DNA of 49,103 nt, from positions 1-49,103 of the forward strand of contig NZ_JAMBOE010000002.1 in assembly GCF_023715465.1 (NCBI RefSeq). Direction: 5' to 3'. Position numbers and translations under genes: made by a program. The DNA is from Paenibacillus macerans (GTDB lineage Bacteria > Bacillota > Bacilli > Paenibacillales > Paenibacillaceae). Numbering within the stretch: the stretch's first letter is position 1; the number at the start of each line of letters is the position of its first letter. The notes beneath the pieces were generated by a model. The model was not told the DNA's origin, ran no database searches, and worked only from the letters and a program-made list of their open reading frames with translations. Shown here in pieces: positions 32,423-40,746 of the stretch.

Positions 32423-32991
32423 ATGCAGCCTCCTTATGTCTACATTTTATCATCCTAAAGCAGCCCGGTTTCTCATGGATTGCTAATTTCTAATCTGCGA
32501 TGTTTGACATTTAGATGGAATAGACCGATGCAACTTAAATGCACTTTTATGAAATATCTGCAAGTTTCTTGCCTATATCTCATAATTTTCTCCCTGTTTC
32601 TTCATCCTGAAATTTAGGAAAAGTCATGATCTGCATTTTATCGTCAAAAACTTGAAATCGCTTTCTTGAATTATTTTAGAGAATCGGACCATTGGCGCAT
32701 ATGCCCCGATTTATCGAGCTTAAACTGGATTCCACTGTTAATATTGCTAATAATATGGCAAAAATGATCCCTTAGACCTATGAAGAAATTGGACGAATCC
32801 GACGAAAATATGATCATACCCCATCCTTAAGTCGCAAATCAAATTTGTTAATAGGGATTTACGGCCTAAATATCGGGCATATCACTATGCGGGAGGTAAG
32901 GCCTAGAGTTTCATATGATCCTTAATCGTGTCGTCCGCTATTCCTAACCGTAATCACACATTTTTATTATCTTAAAGGAGTGTACATCTTC
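32423..32991. other. AT-rich gap with possible coding debris
   Basis: About 550 bases. Between 32700 and 32930 two stretches of a single frame, separated by a stop, read like protein (NIANNMAKMIP; TYEEIGRIRRKYDHTPS) but match nothing I recognise. The string GCTTTCTTGAATTATT (about 32660) also occurs near 21460. AAAGGAG at 32974-32980 is the ribosome site of the next gene. Otherwise nothing is seen. Confidence 0.35.
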
Positions 32992-33906
32992 GTGAAAACT
33001 ATCGCTTACCCCCGCAAATCCGCAATGCTTCTTGTCTTTGTTTTGATATTGGCGCTTTTGGGCAATCCGGCCTCCAAGGCCTCCAGCGCTGCAGATGAAC
33101 CCGTCTCCAAAGCCAGAACGACTTGGTTATGGCACACCGCTCTTATCCAAACATCGTCCTCCGAGCTGTTGAACTTTACCAAGTCCCAAGGTGTCGGAAT
33201 TATATACTTGCAAATTAGTACCAAAGTGGATCTTGATTCCTATCGCAGCTTTATTCGCCAGGCCTCGGAAATGGGTATCGAGGTTCATGCTCTAAACGGA
33301 GCCCCGGACTGGGCCCTCGCCACAAGCCGTCCGAAATTGGACGCTTTTATGAAATGGATTAACGATTACCAGCAGCATGCCGCGCCGGAAGAGAAGCTAA
33401 AGGGAATTCATGTTGACATTGAGCCGTATTTGCTTCCGATTTGGAAAACGGACTACGACACCCTCGTGACTGAGTGGCAGGGCAATGTCGATGAGTTGGC
33501 CCGGCAGGCGGCTGACTTGGAACTTCCGCTGTCGGCGGCTCTTCCCTTCTGGCTCGATAATTATAAAGTACCGGACAGCGAGCAAACTTTGAGCTCCTGG
33601 ATGATCTCGCGCTTCGAATCCGTAACCCTGATGTCTTACCGCGATAGCGCCCAGGCCATTTACAATACGGCCAAAACCGAGTTTGCCGAAGGCGAAAGCA
33701 TGAACAAGAAAATCTATACCGGTGTAGAAACCAAGCCCTCCACCGAAGGAAACTTCATCACTTTTTACGAAGAAGGCAGCCAAGTTCTGAATGAGCAGCT
33801 CGTCCAGTTGGAGCAATTGGGCGAAACGCAAACCTCATTCGGCGGTATCGCCGTCCACGACCTGGTAGGCTGGATGGATCTTGTTCAACGAGACCAATCG
33901 ATGTAA
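32992..33906 (+). CDS. secreted hypothetical protein with TIM-barrel-like features
   Basis: A 304-residue protein starting with GTG (AAAGGAG upstream), with a signal peptide of about 35 residues (basic head, hydrophobic core MLLVFVLILALLGNPASKAS). The mature part has features of an alpha/beta barrel glycosidase-like family: WLWHTALIQTS at the start, QGVGIIYLQIS, MGIEVHALNGAPDWAL, KGIHVDIEPYLLP (acidic end of a strand) and VTLMSYRD. The D and E in HVDIEPY are candidate catalytic residues. The exact family is not recognised. It ends at a strong terminator shared with the peptide gene. Confidence 0.65.
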   Translation: MKTIAYPRKSAMLLVFVLILALLGNPASKASSAADEPVSKARTTWLWHTALIQTSSSELLNFTKSQGVGIIYLQISTKVDLDSYRSFIRQASEMGIEVHALNGAPDWALATSRPKLDAFMKWINDYQQHAAPEEKLKGIHVDIEPYLLPIWKTDYDTLVTEWQGNVDELARQAADLELPLSAALPFWLDNYKVPDSEQTLSSWMISRFESVTLMSYRDSAQAIYNTAKTEFAEGESMNKKIYTGVETKPSTEGNFITFYEEGSQVLNEQLVQLEQLGETQTSFGGIAVHDLVGWMDLVQRDQSM

Positions 33907-33930
33907 GCTTATTAACCTTCTCATATATAA

Positions 33931-33970
33931 AAAAAATCACCCTCTATTTGGCCCTAGAGGGTGATTTTTT
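33931..33970. terminator. bidirectional terminator
   Basis: AAAAAATCACCCTCTA (33931-33946) pairs fully with TAGAGGGTGATTTTTT (33955-33970), with T-runs on both strands. It closes the secreted-protein gene and, from the right, the receptor-peptide operon. Confidence 0.92.
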
Positions 33971-34024
33971 CAACTTAAATGCTGACATTATTTCAGCAAA
34001 AATTCAATCTGATATTCAAACGTC

Positions 34025-34141
34025 TTAATGTTCCGCCCCATGATTTACAGTTATTACGCCAGGTGTACTTGGTACTACGGGTACTACAATCACGCTAATT
34101 AACCCCAATGCGATCGCCATCGAAAAAAATGCTTTTTTCAT
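34025..34141 (-). CDS. secreted signalling pro-peptide (Phr/AloP-like), 38 aa
   Basis: A 38-codon gene overlapping the end of the receptor gene by 47 bases in another frame. Its ATG (34139-34141) has a textbook ribosome site, AAGGAGG nine bases upstream. The product has a basic start (MKKAFFSMAIALGLISVIVV), a single hydrophobic signal-like segment and a polar tail, PSTPGVITVNHGAEH, that could be released and trimmed to a short oligopeptide. Position, length and layout match phr/nprX/aloP-type genes next to RRNPP receptors. Which part is the mature signal cannot be read; the C-terminal five to eight residues are the usual choice. Confidence 0.75.
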   Translation of the reverse strand: MKKAFFSMAIALGLISVIVVPVVPSTPGVITVNHGAEH

Positions 34142-34937
34142 TGCTTAATTCCTCCTTAAGAGTATTACTCATAAAAAGAGTGTACCGCTTCTGTTGATCT
34201 TCGTCAGCATGTTTCCTAAATGATTCGAACAATGAAGAAAACTTTTTAAATGCGAATGTATCTTTAAGTATGTTAGATAATTCCAAACCTTGTAATGTTT
34301 TATCTATTGCAGCACTATACTGCTGACGAACAAAGTAATACAGCGACAATCTATAGAATACTTTCATCAGGTACAATGCTCGCCGTTGTTTGTAATATTC
34401 GATTGCCTTATTTATATCGTTTTCAAAAGATTCTAGTATCTCTTCAACATCAAAGCTATGTTCTATTGCTGCTTCAATAATGTTCAATAATCCCGGCATC
34501 AACTCATCAATTCTTGATTCCCTTAAAAATTGGACATATGGTTCAAGATATTCTAAATTGCCTTCAAGTAAGTTTGTAGCATACATATTAGCTTTGGCGA
34601 ACATTTTAAAGAACTCGACTTCTTCTTTTGCTTTTTTGCTCCCGTCATCTAGCCAAGAAAGATCACTATACTCTTCTACAAGGGCCTTTGATTCGCTGTA
34701 TTGTCCCTTATTTTGAAGAGCTAATCCTTTCATTAATTTGCTGTAGCCAAAGTAGTAAATTGGATGTCTCTCACAAGCCTTGCTTTTAGTTGATCCTTCG
34801 CCTTCAAGCTCTAGGGCGGCCAAGTGAAGCTTGTCAGCTATTGCGATCATTTTGTCCCAATCTTCAAGGGTATATGTAGCCTTTAGCAGATCAACTAAAG
34901 AATCAATTTTCAAATCGTCCAGGCGCAGTTGATTCAA
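34095..34937 (-). CDS. helical-repeat (TPR-like) peptide receptor of the RRNPP/AloR type, without HTH
   Basis: A 280-residue, all-helical protein. Repeated helix pairs are visible: DLLKATYTLEDWDKMIAIAD (about 12-31), YYFGYSKLMKGLALQNKGQY (about 60-79), AKANMYATNLLEGNLEYLEP (about 115-134), FYRLSLYYFVRQQYSAAIDK (about 208-227). Spacing and wording (A-x-x-L-x-x-K-G-Q-Y) fit TPR repeats of Rap, NprR and AloR proteins. Unlike NprR/PlcR/AloR there is no N-terminal helix-turn-helix, as in Rap, but it is about 100 residues shorter than Rap. The TTG at 34937 was chosen because GGAGG stands eight bases upstream; an ATG at 34958 is the alternative. The pro-peptide gene overlaps its end. Confidence 0.75.
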   Translation of the reverse strand: MNQLRLDDLKIDSLVDLLKATYTLEDWDKMIAIADKLHLAALELEGEGSTKSKACERHPIYYFGYSKLMKGLALQNKGQYSESKALVEEYSDLSWLDDGSKKAKEEVEFFKMFAKANMYATNLLEGNLEYLEPYVQFLRESRIDELMPGLLNIIEAAIEHSFDVEEILESFENDINKAIEYYKQRRALYLMKVFYRLSLYYFVRQQYSAAIDKTLQGLELSNILKDTFAFKKFSSLFESFRKHADEDQQKRYTLFMSNTLKEELSNEKSIFFDGDRIGVN

Positions 34938-34974
34938 TAAATTTACCTCCAATCCCATTTAATTCCTTATCACA

Positions 34975-35003
34975 AGGATACGGAATTATTTACCATTAGT
35001 CAA
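34975..35003 (-). promoter_or_regulatory. promoter of the receptor-peptide operon
   Basis: Minus strand TTGACT (35003-34998), 17-base spacer, TATCCT (34980-34975), about 40 bases before the receptor start. Confidence 0.55.
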
Positions 35004-35135
35004 TTATTCTAAGTGTTTTCGTATATAATTAGGGGCAATTATTGATCATTTTTTGAACAAGCTAAATCAATCCTCAACAAATTCCTATAAACGACAAAAT
35101 CGCCCCCTCCCTTTCGGGAGAGTGCGACAAATTAT

Positions 35136-35172
35136 TTAAAAATGCTCCACTTTATTAAATGGAGCATTCATC
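35136..35172 (-). terminator. terminator of the amidase gene
   Basis: On the minus strand AATGCTCCA-TTTAATAAAG-TGGAGCATT is followed by TTTAAAT. It lies about 40 bases after the amidase stop. Confidence 0.75.
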
Positions 35173-35207
35173 ATTTTTATGCGCTGAACGTCGCGGTATC
35201 AGCAAAG

Positions 35208-36686
35208 TTAGTTAAATACAGGCTTTTTGCGATGTTTCGTTGTTTGTTCAAAAGAATAAGCTATGCGAATTAAGGCAGGTTCGGTAAATGCTTTTCCGGC
35301 AAAAGTAACGCCAAATGGTCTGCCGTTCGCTCCATACCCCGCGGGGATAGCAATCGATGGATAACCAGCTCTGGCACATATATCCGCTCCAATATAAGCA
35401 GGAAACATTATCGCATCTAACTGATAACGATTTATCGCATAATCAATTCCTTCGTTCTGGGCTAGATACAAATCCATAATGGATTCCAAGATATAGTCCT
35501 TATTTTTCAAGGGATCGGTTAACCCCTCGCGGAATTTTAACATATCTTGGCCGTATTTCAGGGCTTCATCAACATGCTTTTCATTCCAATCGATAAGTTC
35601 GGACAATGAATGAAACGGCATGTGTGCCGGGAGGCGCTGCAAATAATTTTCCACCCCATGATTGAATTCTAAATTCAACTTGTTCCACTGCCATGGCCCA
35701 TGGAACGAAGGAATCTCGATATTTTCTACCACTTTGGCTCCTGCTTTTATCAGTTCGGAGACGGCTTGATGAAACAGCTCCTTATTATATTCACCAGATT
35801 CACTTACGTAATAGGGTACTTCACTAAAGACCCCAATTCTCGCTCCCTGTAGTCCATCCTTGTCCAAGAATGCAGTGTAATCTTGTATAACATGGTCATT
35901 ACGCCAGGTTGCTGGGTCGTGCTCATCCCTCCCAACCAATGCGCTAAGCAGAACTGCCGCATCTGAAACCGTCCTTGCCATCGGCCCTGCTGTATCTTGT
36001 GAATAGGAAAAAGGAATCATTCCTGAGCGGCTGATTAAGCCGACGGTCGGTTTAATGCCTACGATAGACATTTGTATGGCCGGACTTAGAATTGAAGCGG
36101 AGGTTTCTGTGCCTACCGCCGCCGCCGCAAAGCTCATGGCCACTGCAGCTGCCGATCCACTACTGGATCCGCCTACGAAAAATTCACCATACGGGTGCGC
36201 GACCTGTCCCCCCTTTGAACTATAACCCGCCCACATCGTCGAGGAAACACCGTTGGCCCATTCCGTCATATTCGTCTTCCCCAATATAATGGCCCCGGAT
36301 TCTCTTAATCGGCGAACCAGGAAAGCATCTTTCGTACTTACATGTTGCGCCAGCGCTAAAGCTCCCGCACTAGTACGCATCTTGTCTCCGGTTTCGATAT
36401 TATCCTTCACGAGAATCGGAATGCCATGAAGAGGTCCTCTACTCCCCTTGCGCTGACGTTCTAAATCGAGTGCTTCTGCGATGTAAATGGCATCGGGGTT
36501 AATTTCCATGATGGAATTTATGTGAGGACCATCCTGATCATATTTTGCGATACGTGATAAATAGCAAAACACCAATTCTTTTGAAGTAAATCTACCTTGT
36601 TCCATCGCGTTTTGTAACTCGTATATACTTGCTTCTTCAACATTAAAGTTCATCAGCGTAAAGGGATCTTTCATATTCATATACAC
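35208..36686 (-). CDS. amidase (amidase signature family)
   Basis: A 492-residue amidase-signature enzyme. The Ser-cisSer-Lys triad can be placed: K94 in ILVKDNIETG, cis-Ser S174 in GGSSSGSAA, nucleophile S198 in GTETSASIL. It also has the substrate-pocket region GLISRSGMIPFSYSQDTAGP. Unlike GatA it is a single gene with no gatC/gatB neighbours, so it probably hydrolyses free amides rather than amidating tRNA. No signal peptide is seen. The start is GTG at 36686 with a poor ribosome site (GATGGG); ATGs at 36680 and 36674 are alternatives. Confidence 0.86.
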   Translation of the reverse strand: MYMNMKDPFTLMNFNVEEASIYELQNAMEQGRFTSKELVFCYLSRIAKYDQDGPHINSIMEINPDAIYIAEALDLERQRKGSRGPLHGIPILVKDNIETGDKMRTSAGALALAQHVSTKDAFLVRRLRESGAIILGKTNMTEWANGVSSTMWAGYSSKGGQVAHPYGEFFVGGSSSGSAAAVAMSFAAAAVGTETSASILSPAIQMSIVGIKPTVGLISRSGMIPFSYSQDTAGPMARTVSDAAVLLSALVGRDEHDPATWRNDHVIQDYTAFLDKDGLQGARIGVFSEVPYYVSESGEYNKELFHQAVSELIKAGAKVVENIEIPSFHGPWQWNKLNLEFNHGVENYLQRLPAHMPFHSLSELIDWNEKHVDEALKYGQDMLKFREGLTDPLKNKDYILESIMDLYLAQNEGIDYAINRYQLDAIMFPAYIGADICARAGYPSIAIPAGYGANGRPFGVTFAGKAFTEPALIRIAYSFEQTTKHRKKPVFN

Positions 36687-36740
36687 GACCCATCAGAAGT
36701 TTTATATTGTTTTATAATACCACGATAGGTAGACATTATA

Positions 36741-37748
36741 TCAATCCGCAAATCTATATACACCCCGTAACGCAAATTCATGAAGGTCGCAAAAGCGCCG
36801 GCCTAGCAACTCATACCCCTCGGCTCCAGGGTGCAGGCCGTCTGTCAGCAAGGCTTCATCCTCCGGGCCGAGCCAGTTCAGGCCATCCTGGTAGTAAACT
36901 TTACGATCGCCCCGTTCCCTGAGCAGTTCCACGGTCTCGCGGATGGCTTCACGCATCATGGGCAGCGTGAAGCCCAGACGATTCGCCTCCGTTTCGCGGA
37001 CGGTGCCATAAATTGGAGAAATGACAAGGAGCGGGGTCTCCCTGTGCTTATCGCGTATCGTCTCCAGCAGTCCAATTAGCAGCGGCTTGAACATACGCGG
37101 GCTTAAGGTGCCTGCGCCATAGATGTTCACGCCCGCACATATGGAGATGAAATCGGCCGGCAGGTCGCGGATCAGCCGCCCGATCATCGGCTCCATGTGG
37201 CAGTTGCCGGAGAAGCCCAGATTGGTCAGGTTGAAGCCGCAGTTCGCGGCGGCAATGGCGGGCCAGGTGCGCGAAGGTCTGGAAGCCGCGACGCACTGGG
37301 TAATGGAGCTGCCGTAAGTAATCCAGCGGGGCCGGGTGTCCGGCAGCTGGACTCCGGCAGCTTGGGCGCCGATCCGCAGGCCGGTGACAGTCATTCCTAT
37401 ATTTTGCGGGAGCCAAATCTCTAGATCCTTGATTCCGCCCCCCAGTCCGCTGAACAAGGCTTCTGTTGCTCCGGCGGGCAGGCTGAGCGTCCGGAATAAT
37501 TCTCCCCCAACCAGGCAGTCCATGGCGGCGGCATCCGCAAGCGGTGTGAACGATACCGCCACCTCAGCGGAGTCTGTGTGCAGCCGCAGGCGGACTCCGG
37601 CGCAAATCTCGGCTTTGCCCTCGATTCCCTCGGGCGGATACAGGTCGTAATCCAGGTAAGGAATACGCCATGGCTTGATTCCATCCTCCCGGTGCTCCAG
37701 CGAAACGGCGCCGTGAAACCACTCATCCGTTAAGGGAAGCTGCTTCAC
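36741..37748 (-). CDS. SGNH/GDSL-type esterase with N-terminal jelly roll
   Basis: A 335-residue protein. The first 130 residues are beta-rich (jelly-roll-like, as in CE2-type acetyl esterases). The catalytic part has block I WITYGSSITQC (nucleophilic serine, about 143-144), block II LGFSGNCHMEP (G), block III ICAGVNIYGAG (N), and block V DGLHPGAEGYELLG (D and H). It would deacetylate a sugar or similar ester. GTG start overlaps the stop of the FAD oxidoreductase by four bases (GTGA), so the two are translationally coupled. In this sugar locus a role in removing acetyl groups is plausible. Confidence 0.82.
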   Translation of the reverse strand: MKQLPLTDEWFHGAVSLEHREDGIKPWRIPYLDYDLYPPEGIEGKAEICAGVRLRLHTDSAEVAVSFTPLADAAAMDCLVGGELFRTLSLPAGATEALFSGLGGGIKDLEIWLPQNIGMTVTGLRIGAQAAGVQLPDTRPRWITYGSSITQCVAASRPSRTWPAIAAANCGFNLTNLGFSGNCHMEPMIGRLIRDLPADFISICAGVNIYGAGTLSPRMFKPLLIGLLETIRDKHRETPLLVISPIYGTVRETEANRLGFTLPMMREAIRETVELLRERGDRKVYYQDGLNWLGPEDEALLTDGLHPGAEGYELLGRRFCDLHEFALRGVYRFAD

Positions 37749-39133
37749 GGCGCATTCCCTTCCTTCTTGCCCACGGCCTCCTCAGCCGGTATGAAATCTT
37801 CTCCCAGCCATACATCCTGCTCCAGCAGCCGCTGTTGAAGCTCGGCTACGGAAATGCCGCGCGAGCTGGTGCCGCCTTGCAGTGCCAATGCAGCCGCCGT
37901 CCCCGCGGCCTGACCCATGGAGAAGCAGTTCGGCATCACCCGCAGGGAGCCTTGGACCGCACGATCCGAGGATACGGAGCGTCCGGCGATCCAGAGGTTG
38001 TCGATGCCGACCGGCAGCAGGATCCGGTACGGTACGCCGTGGGAAACTCCCGGCGGCAAGTGGTTGAAGGTCATCTCGCTTTTGCTGCTGGCGAGATGGA
38101 TGTCGATGTAGTAGGCGTTGCGGGCAATGTCATCCGGAAAGGAGCGCGCAGCAAGGAAATCATCGACCGTCAAGATGTAGTCCCCTTCGATGCGCCGGGT
38201 CTCCCGGATGCCGAGCTGCTCTCCGCTCGCCACCATATGGGCATGCTCAAAGCCCGGCACATATTGGCGGAAGAACTGCAGCTGGCGTTCCGCCGTGCGG
38301 CGTCCTTCAATCGCCCCCCGCGTCAAATCCTCGGCAAGGGTGCCGTCGACACCGAATACATGGCCAAAGTTGACGCCCACCAGGTAGTCGCTGATCCAAG
38401 CAAGGCCGGAGATCGACTTGCGGCCCTCCGGCAGCGCTCCTTCGGCAATCGCCAGCTCCACCGTCTTGTGCAGTTGGCCCGTATCCCCGCTCTCCTCCAG
38501 GAACCGTCTGAACTTCGGACGGTCCACATTCGCAAGCAGATAGCACATGCTGCCGGGCTGAAGTTCGCCCGCTTCCCCGCCCTTCTGAAAAGGAACTCCC
38601 GCCAGAGCGGCAATATCCCCATCTCCAGAGCAATCGATGATATACCGGCAGGGGATGAAAGAACGTCCCGTTTTGTTGACGACAACGACACCTTGGGCCG
38701 TCCGGCGGTCCTCGGACAGTATGACATCGTAAACAAAGGTGTGATACAGCGGCGTCACGCCGCTTTCCAGAATGGCATCGTCATAGACTCGTTTCAGCAC
38801 CTCGGGATCGATCGGCACCCAATCCAGCAGCCCTTGATATTCCTCGCGGTACTCAGGATCACATGCCTGCTTCATCCGTTCCATCAGCTGCAGGCCAAGG
38901 CCGCGGATAATCGGCTTCCGCTTATCCGTAAAGGGACAGAAGGCCGGAACGAGCGCAACCGTGCCCATGCCGCCAAGGAACCCTCGCTGCTCCACCAGCA
39001 TCGTTTGCGCTCCCCCTTTCGCAGCGGCAATGGCTGCGGCGATGCCGGAAGCTCCGCCGCCGATGACCAGCACATCCACGTTGCGGGCAACCGGAATGCT
39101 GGCGGAAGGCAGCGTAATATGTCCGTAATTCAT
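37745..39133 (-). CDS. FAD-dependent oxidoreductase (HdrA-like family)
   Basis: A 462-residue flavoprotein. The N-terminal dinucleotide fold DVLVIGGGASGIAAAIAAAKGG (20-41, G-x-G-x-x-G) is followed by the acid end LVEQRGFLGGMGT, a mid block YIIDCSGDGDIAALAGVPF and the C-terminal IAGRSVSSDRAVQGSLRVMP and AAGTAAALA, all typical of the FAD-dependent_oxidored family (Pfam FAD_oxidored) often found in polysaccharide-use clusters. Substrate unknown; oxidation or dehydration of a sugar derivative is possible. It overlaps the SGNH gene by four bases. An ATG with GGAGG upstream starts it. Confidence 0.82.
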   Translation of the reverse strand: MNYGHITLPSASIPVARNVDVLVIGGGASGIAAAIAAAKGGAQTMLVEQRGFLGGMGTVALVPAFCPFTDKRKPIIRGLGLQLMERMKQACDPEYREEYQGLLDWVPIDPEVLKRVYDDAILESGVTPLYHTFVYDVILSEDRRTAQGVVVVNKTGRSFIPCRYIIDCSGDGDIAALAGVPFQKGGEAGELQPGSMCYLLANVDRPKFRRFLEESGDTGQLHKTVELAIAEGALPEGRKSISGLAWISDYLVGVNFGHVFGVDGTLAEDLTRGAIEGRRTAERQLQFFRQYVPGFEHAHMVASGEQLGIRETRRIEGDYILTVDDFLAARSFPDDIARNAYYIDIHLASSKSEMTFNHLPPGVSHGVPYRILLPVGIDNLWIAGRSVSSDRAVQGSLRVMPNCFSMGQAAGTAAALALQGGTSSRGISVAELQQRLLEQDVWLGEDFIPAEEAVGKKEGNAP

Positions 39134-39703
39134 ATAATGTCCTCCAATTCTGTATAGGTTTAATGGCTCAACCTAAAAATCGGTGCTTGACAGGCTGTGA
39201 TGAGAACGGGGGCGTCATCCTGGACCCGCTAAGGGACCGAGTAGACCTTATTGGCCTCAAAATACTAGCCATACAAATACTCTAACGGTTGCCACAAGCG
39301 CTATTTGTTCCATGAACGTTGATTTCAAATTGTAACGGTTGCCATGGCGCTTATTTCACTGAAATCCGGCTATTTTGCTCAGATTCAGGCAAATAACGGC
39401 GCTCACAACCGTTACAATTTAGAAAAGGTCTTTTTTCGTAAAATAGCCACTGCTACAACCGTTAGATTTCCGGGTAGCTTTTCCGGGAAATCTTGAGCAA
39501 AAGTTAATGCAACGCTAGTGCCAGAATATGCTTCAAAAGGCCAAATAAGGTCCATAGAGTCCGTTCACCCTCCCAAAACGCGTGATTTCGTCGAAATAAG
39601 GTCATCTCGGTCCGTAGGTAAGCCCCACGTACTCCGGATCGTTTGCCCAGCCCCGGTCAAGCTGCGATTTCGTTTTTGAGCCGGTTTAATGTTTCATAAT
39701 TGC
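39134..39703. repeat. repeat-filled gap: two direct and two inverted TAACGGTTG units plus two AATAAGGTC units
   Basis: The 570-base interval has no gene. TAACGGTTGCCA...GCGCT(T)ATTT occurs at about 39283-39306 and 39332-39356; its reverse complement form, AAATA...GC..ACAACCGTTA, occurs at 39391-39414 and 39441-39464. The facing copies could fold into a large hairpin. Further right, two AATAAGGTC...GTCCGT units (39541-39567, 39592-39618) match the family at 148-224. A cut between the FAD/SGNH pair and the ABC/GH130 operon is thus likely at transcript level. Confidence 0.7.
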
Positions 39704-40720
39704 TTATTTGACCGTACCTTCAAGACAAAGACGCAGCAGATCATCCACATGCGCGGTAGCCAGACATTCTACCGTATCGGCGGCGCCGTAATAGATTTTG
39801 ACTTCCCCGGAATCTTCCAAAATCATGCCCCCGGGAAAAATAACATCATTGCGGAAGCCCCCATCGGTCTCATAAGCGGCTTCCGGTGCAAGCAGCGGCG
39901 CCTCCGCCCTGCCGATGATCCGGCTAGGATCGGCAAGATCCAGCAGCATAATGCCGGCGGTATAGCGTTTCTTCCAGCTATCCTCCCAGCCATTTTTGCC
40001 CCGGCTGCGGTCGATGTCCACGGCATGGAACAAGGTCAGCCAGCCCTTGTCCGTTTTGACAGGCGGAGCGCCCGGGCCTACCTTGTCATTGGCATAGGCT
40101 ACATCTTCAACCGCCAGCAGCAGCTTAGAGTTGCCCCAATATTTCAGGTCAGGCGAGTCGCTCATCCACATGTCAAAGCGGTCTGTGCCGCCCCGGCTGT
40201 ATACGGGCATCGGCCGCTCCAGCCGCACATACTTGCCCGCGATCCGCTCCGGGAACAATACCATGTTGCGGTTGTCCGGCAGCGACAGGCTAAGTACCTC
40301 GAAGGAGCTGAAATCCTCGGTTACGGCGATGCCGCCGCGCAGCCCATGCTTGGTATCGACCGCAAAGCACATATAGCATTGTTCGCCGACCACCGTCAGA
40401 CGCGGATCATACACGCGGATAACTTCTTCATCATGCCAGGACCAGCACGGCTTAGGCTGCACCTCCCACTTGATGCCGTCAGCGCTGAAGGCCAGGCCAA
40501 GATTAGTTGTATGGTGAGGGGCAACAATCCCTTTATGTTCATCGCCGTAGTCATTGCGGAAGACCATCACATATTTGCCTTTGAATTTGGCGACTCCGGC
40601 ATTAAAGACCATCGCCGGACCGTAAGGCACATCGCCAGGCGATAGAATCGGATTTCCTGCATGCCGGGCGATGACCGGGCTGGAAACCAAACGTCCTACT
40701 GTAAAATCACTCATATGCAT
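39704..40720 (-). CDS. GH130 family glycoside phosphorylase/hydrolase-like protein
   Basis: A 338-residue five-bladed beta-propeller protein: HAGNPILSPGDVPYGPAMVFNAGVAKF at the N-terminus (parts: NPILSPGDVPYG, FNAGVAK), DPRLTVVGEQCYMCF, PERIAGKYVRLERP, DMWMSDSPDLKYWG, KVGPGAPPVKTDKGWLTLFHA and the end IYYGAADTVECLATA. This wording is that of GH130, enzymes that phosphorolyse (or hydrolyse) beta-mannosides such as mannosyl-glucose or mannobiose. The ATG at 40720 has AAAGGAG upstream (the ATG at 40714 is also possible); a longer frame running into the permease gene was rejected. It is the last gene of the ABC transporter operon. Confidence 0.88.
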   Translation of the reverse strand: MHMSDFTVGRLVSSPVIARHAGNPILSPGDVPYGPAMVFNAGVAKFKGKYVMVFRNDYGDEHKGIVAPHHTTNLGLAFSADGIKWEVQPKPCWSWHDEEVIRVYDPRLTVVGEQCYMCFAVDTKHGLRGGIAVTEDFSSFEVLSLSLPDNRNMVLFPERIAGKYVRLERPMPVYSRGGTDRFDMWMSDSPDLKYWGNSKLLLAVEDVAYANDKVGPGAPPVKTDKGWLTLFHAVDIDRSRGKNGWEDSWKKRYTAGIMLLDLADPSRIIGRAEAPLLAPEAAYETDGGFRNDVIFPGGMILEDSGEVKIYYGAADTVECLATAHVDDLLRLCLEGTVK

Positions 40721-40746
40721 AATGCTCCTTTTATACGGAAATGAAT

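Noticed and set aside
37835..39157. 440-codon open frame on the plus strand
   Set aside because: It is antisense to the FAD oxidoreductase, has no protein-family wording and arises from high GC in the real frame.
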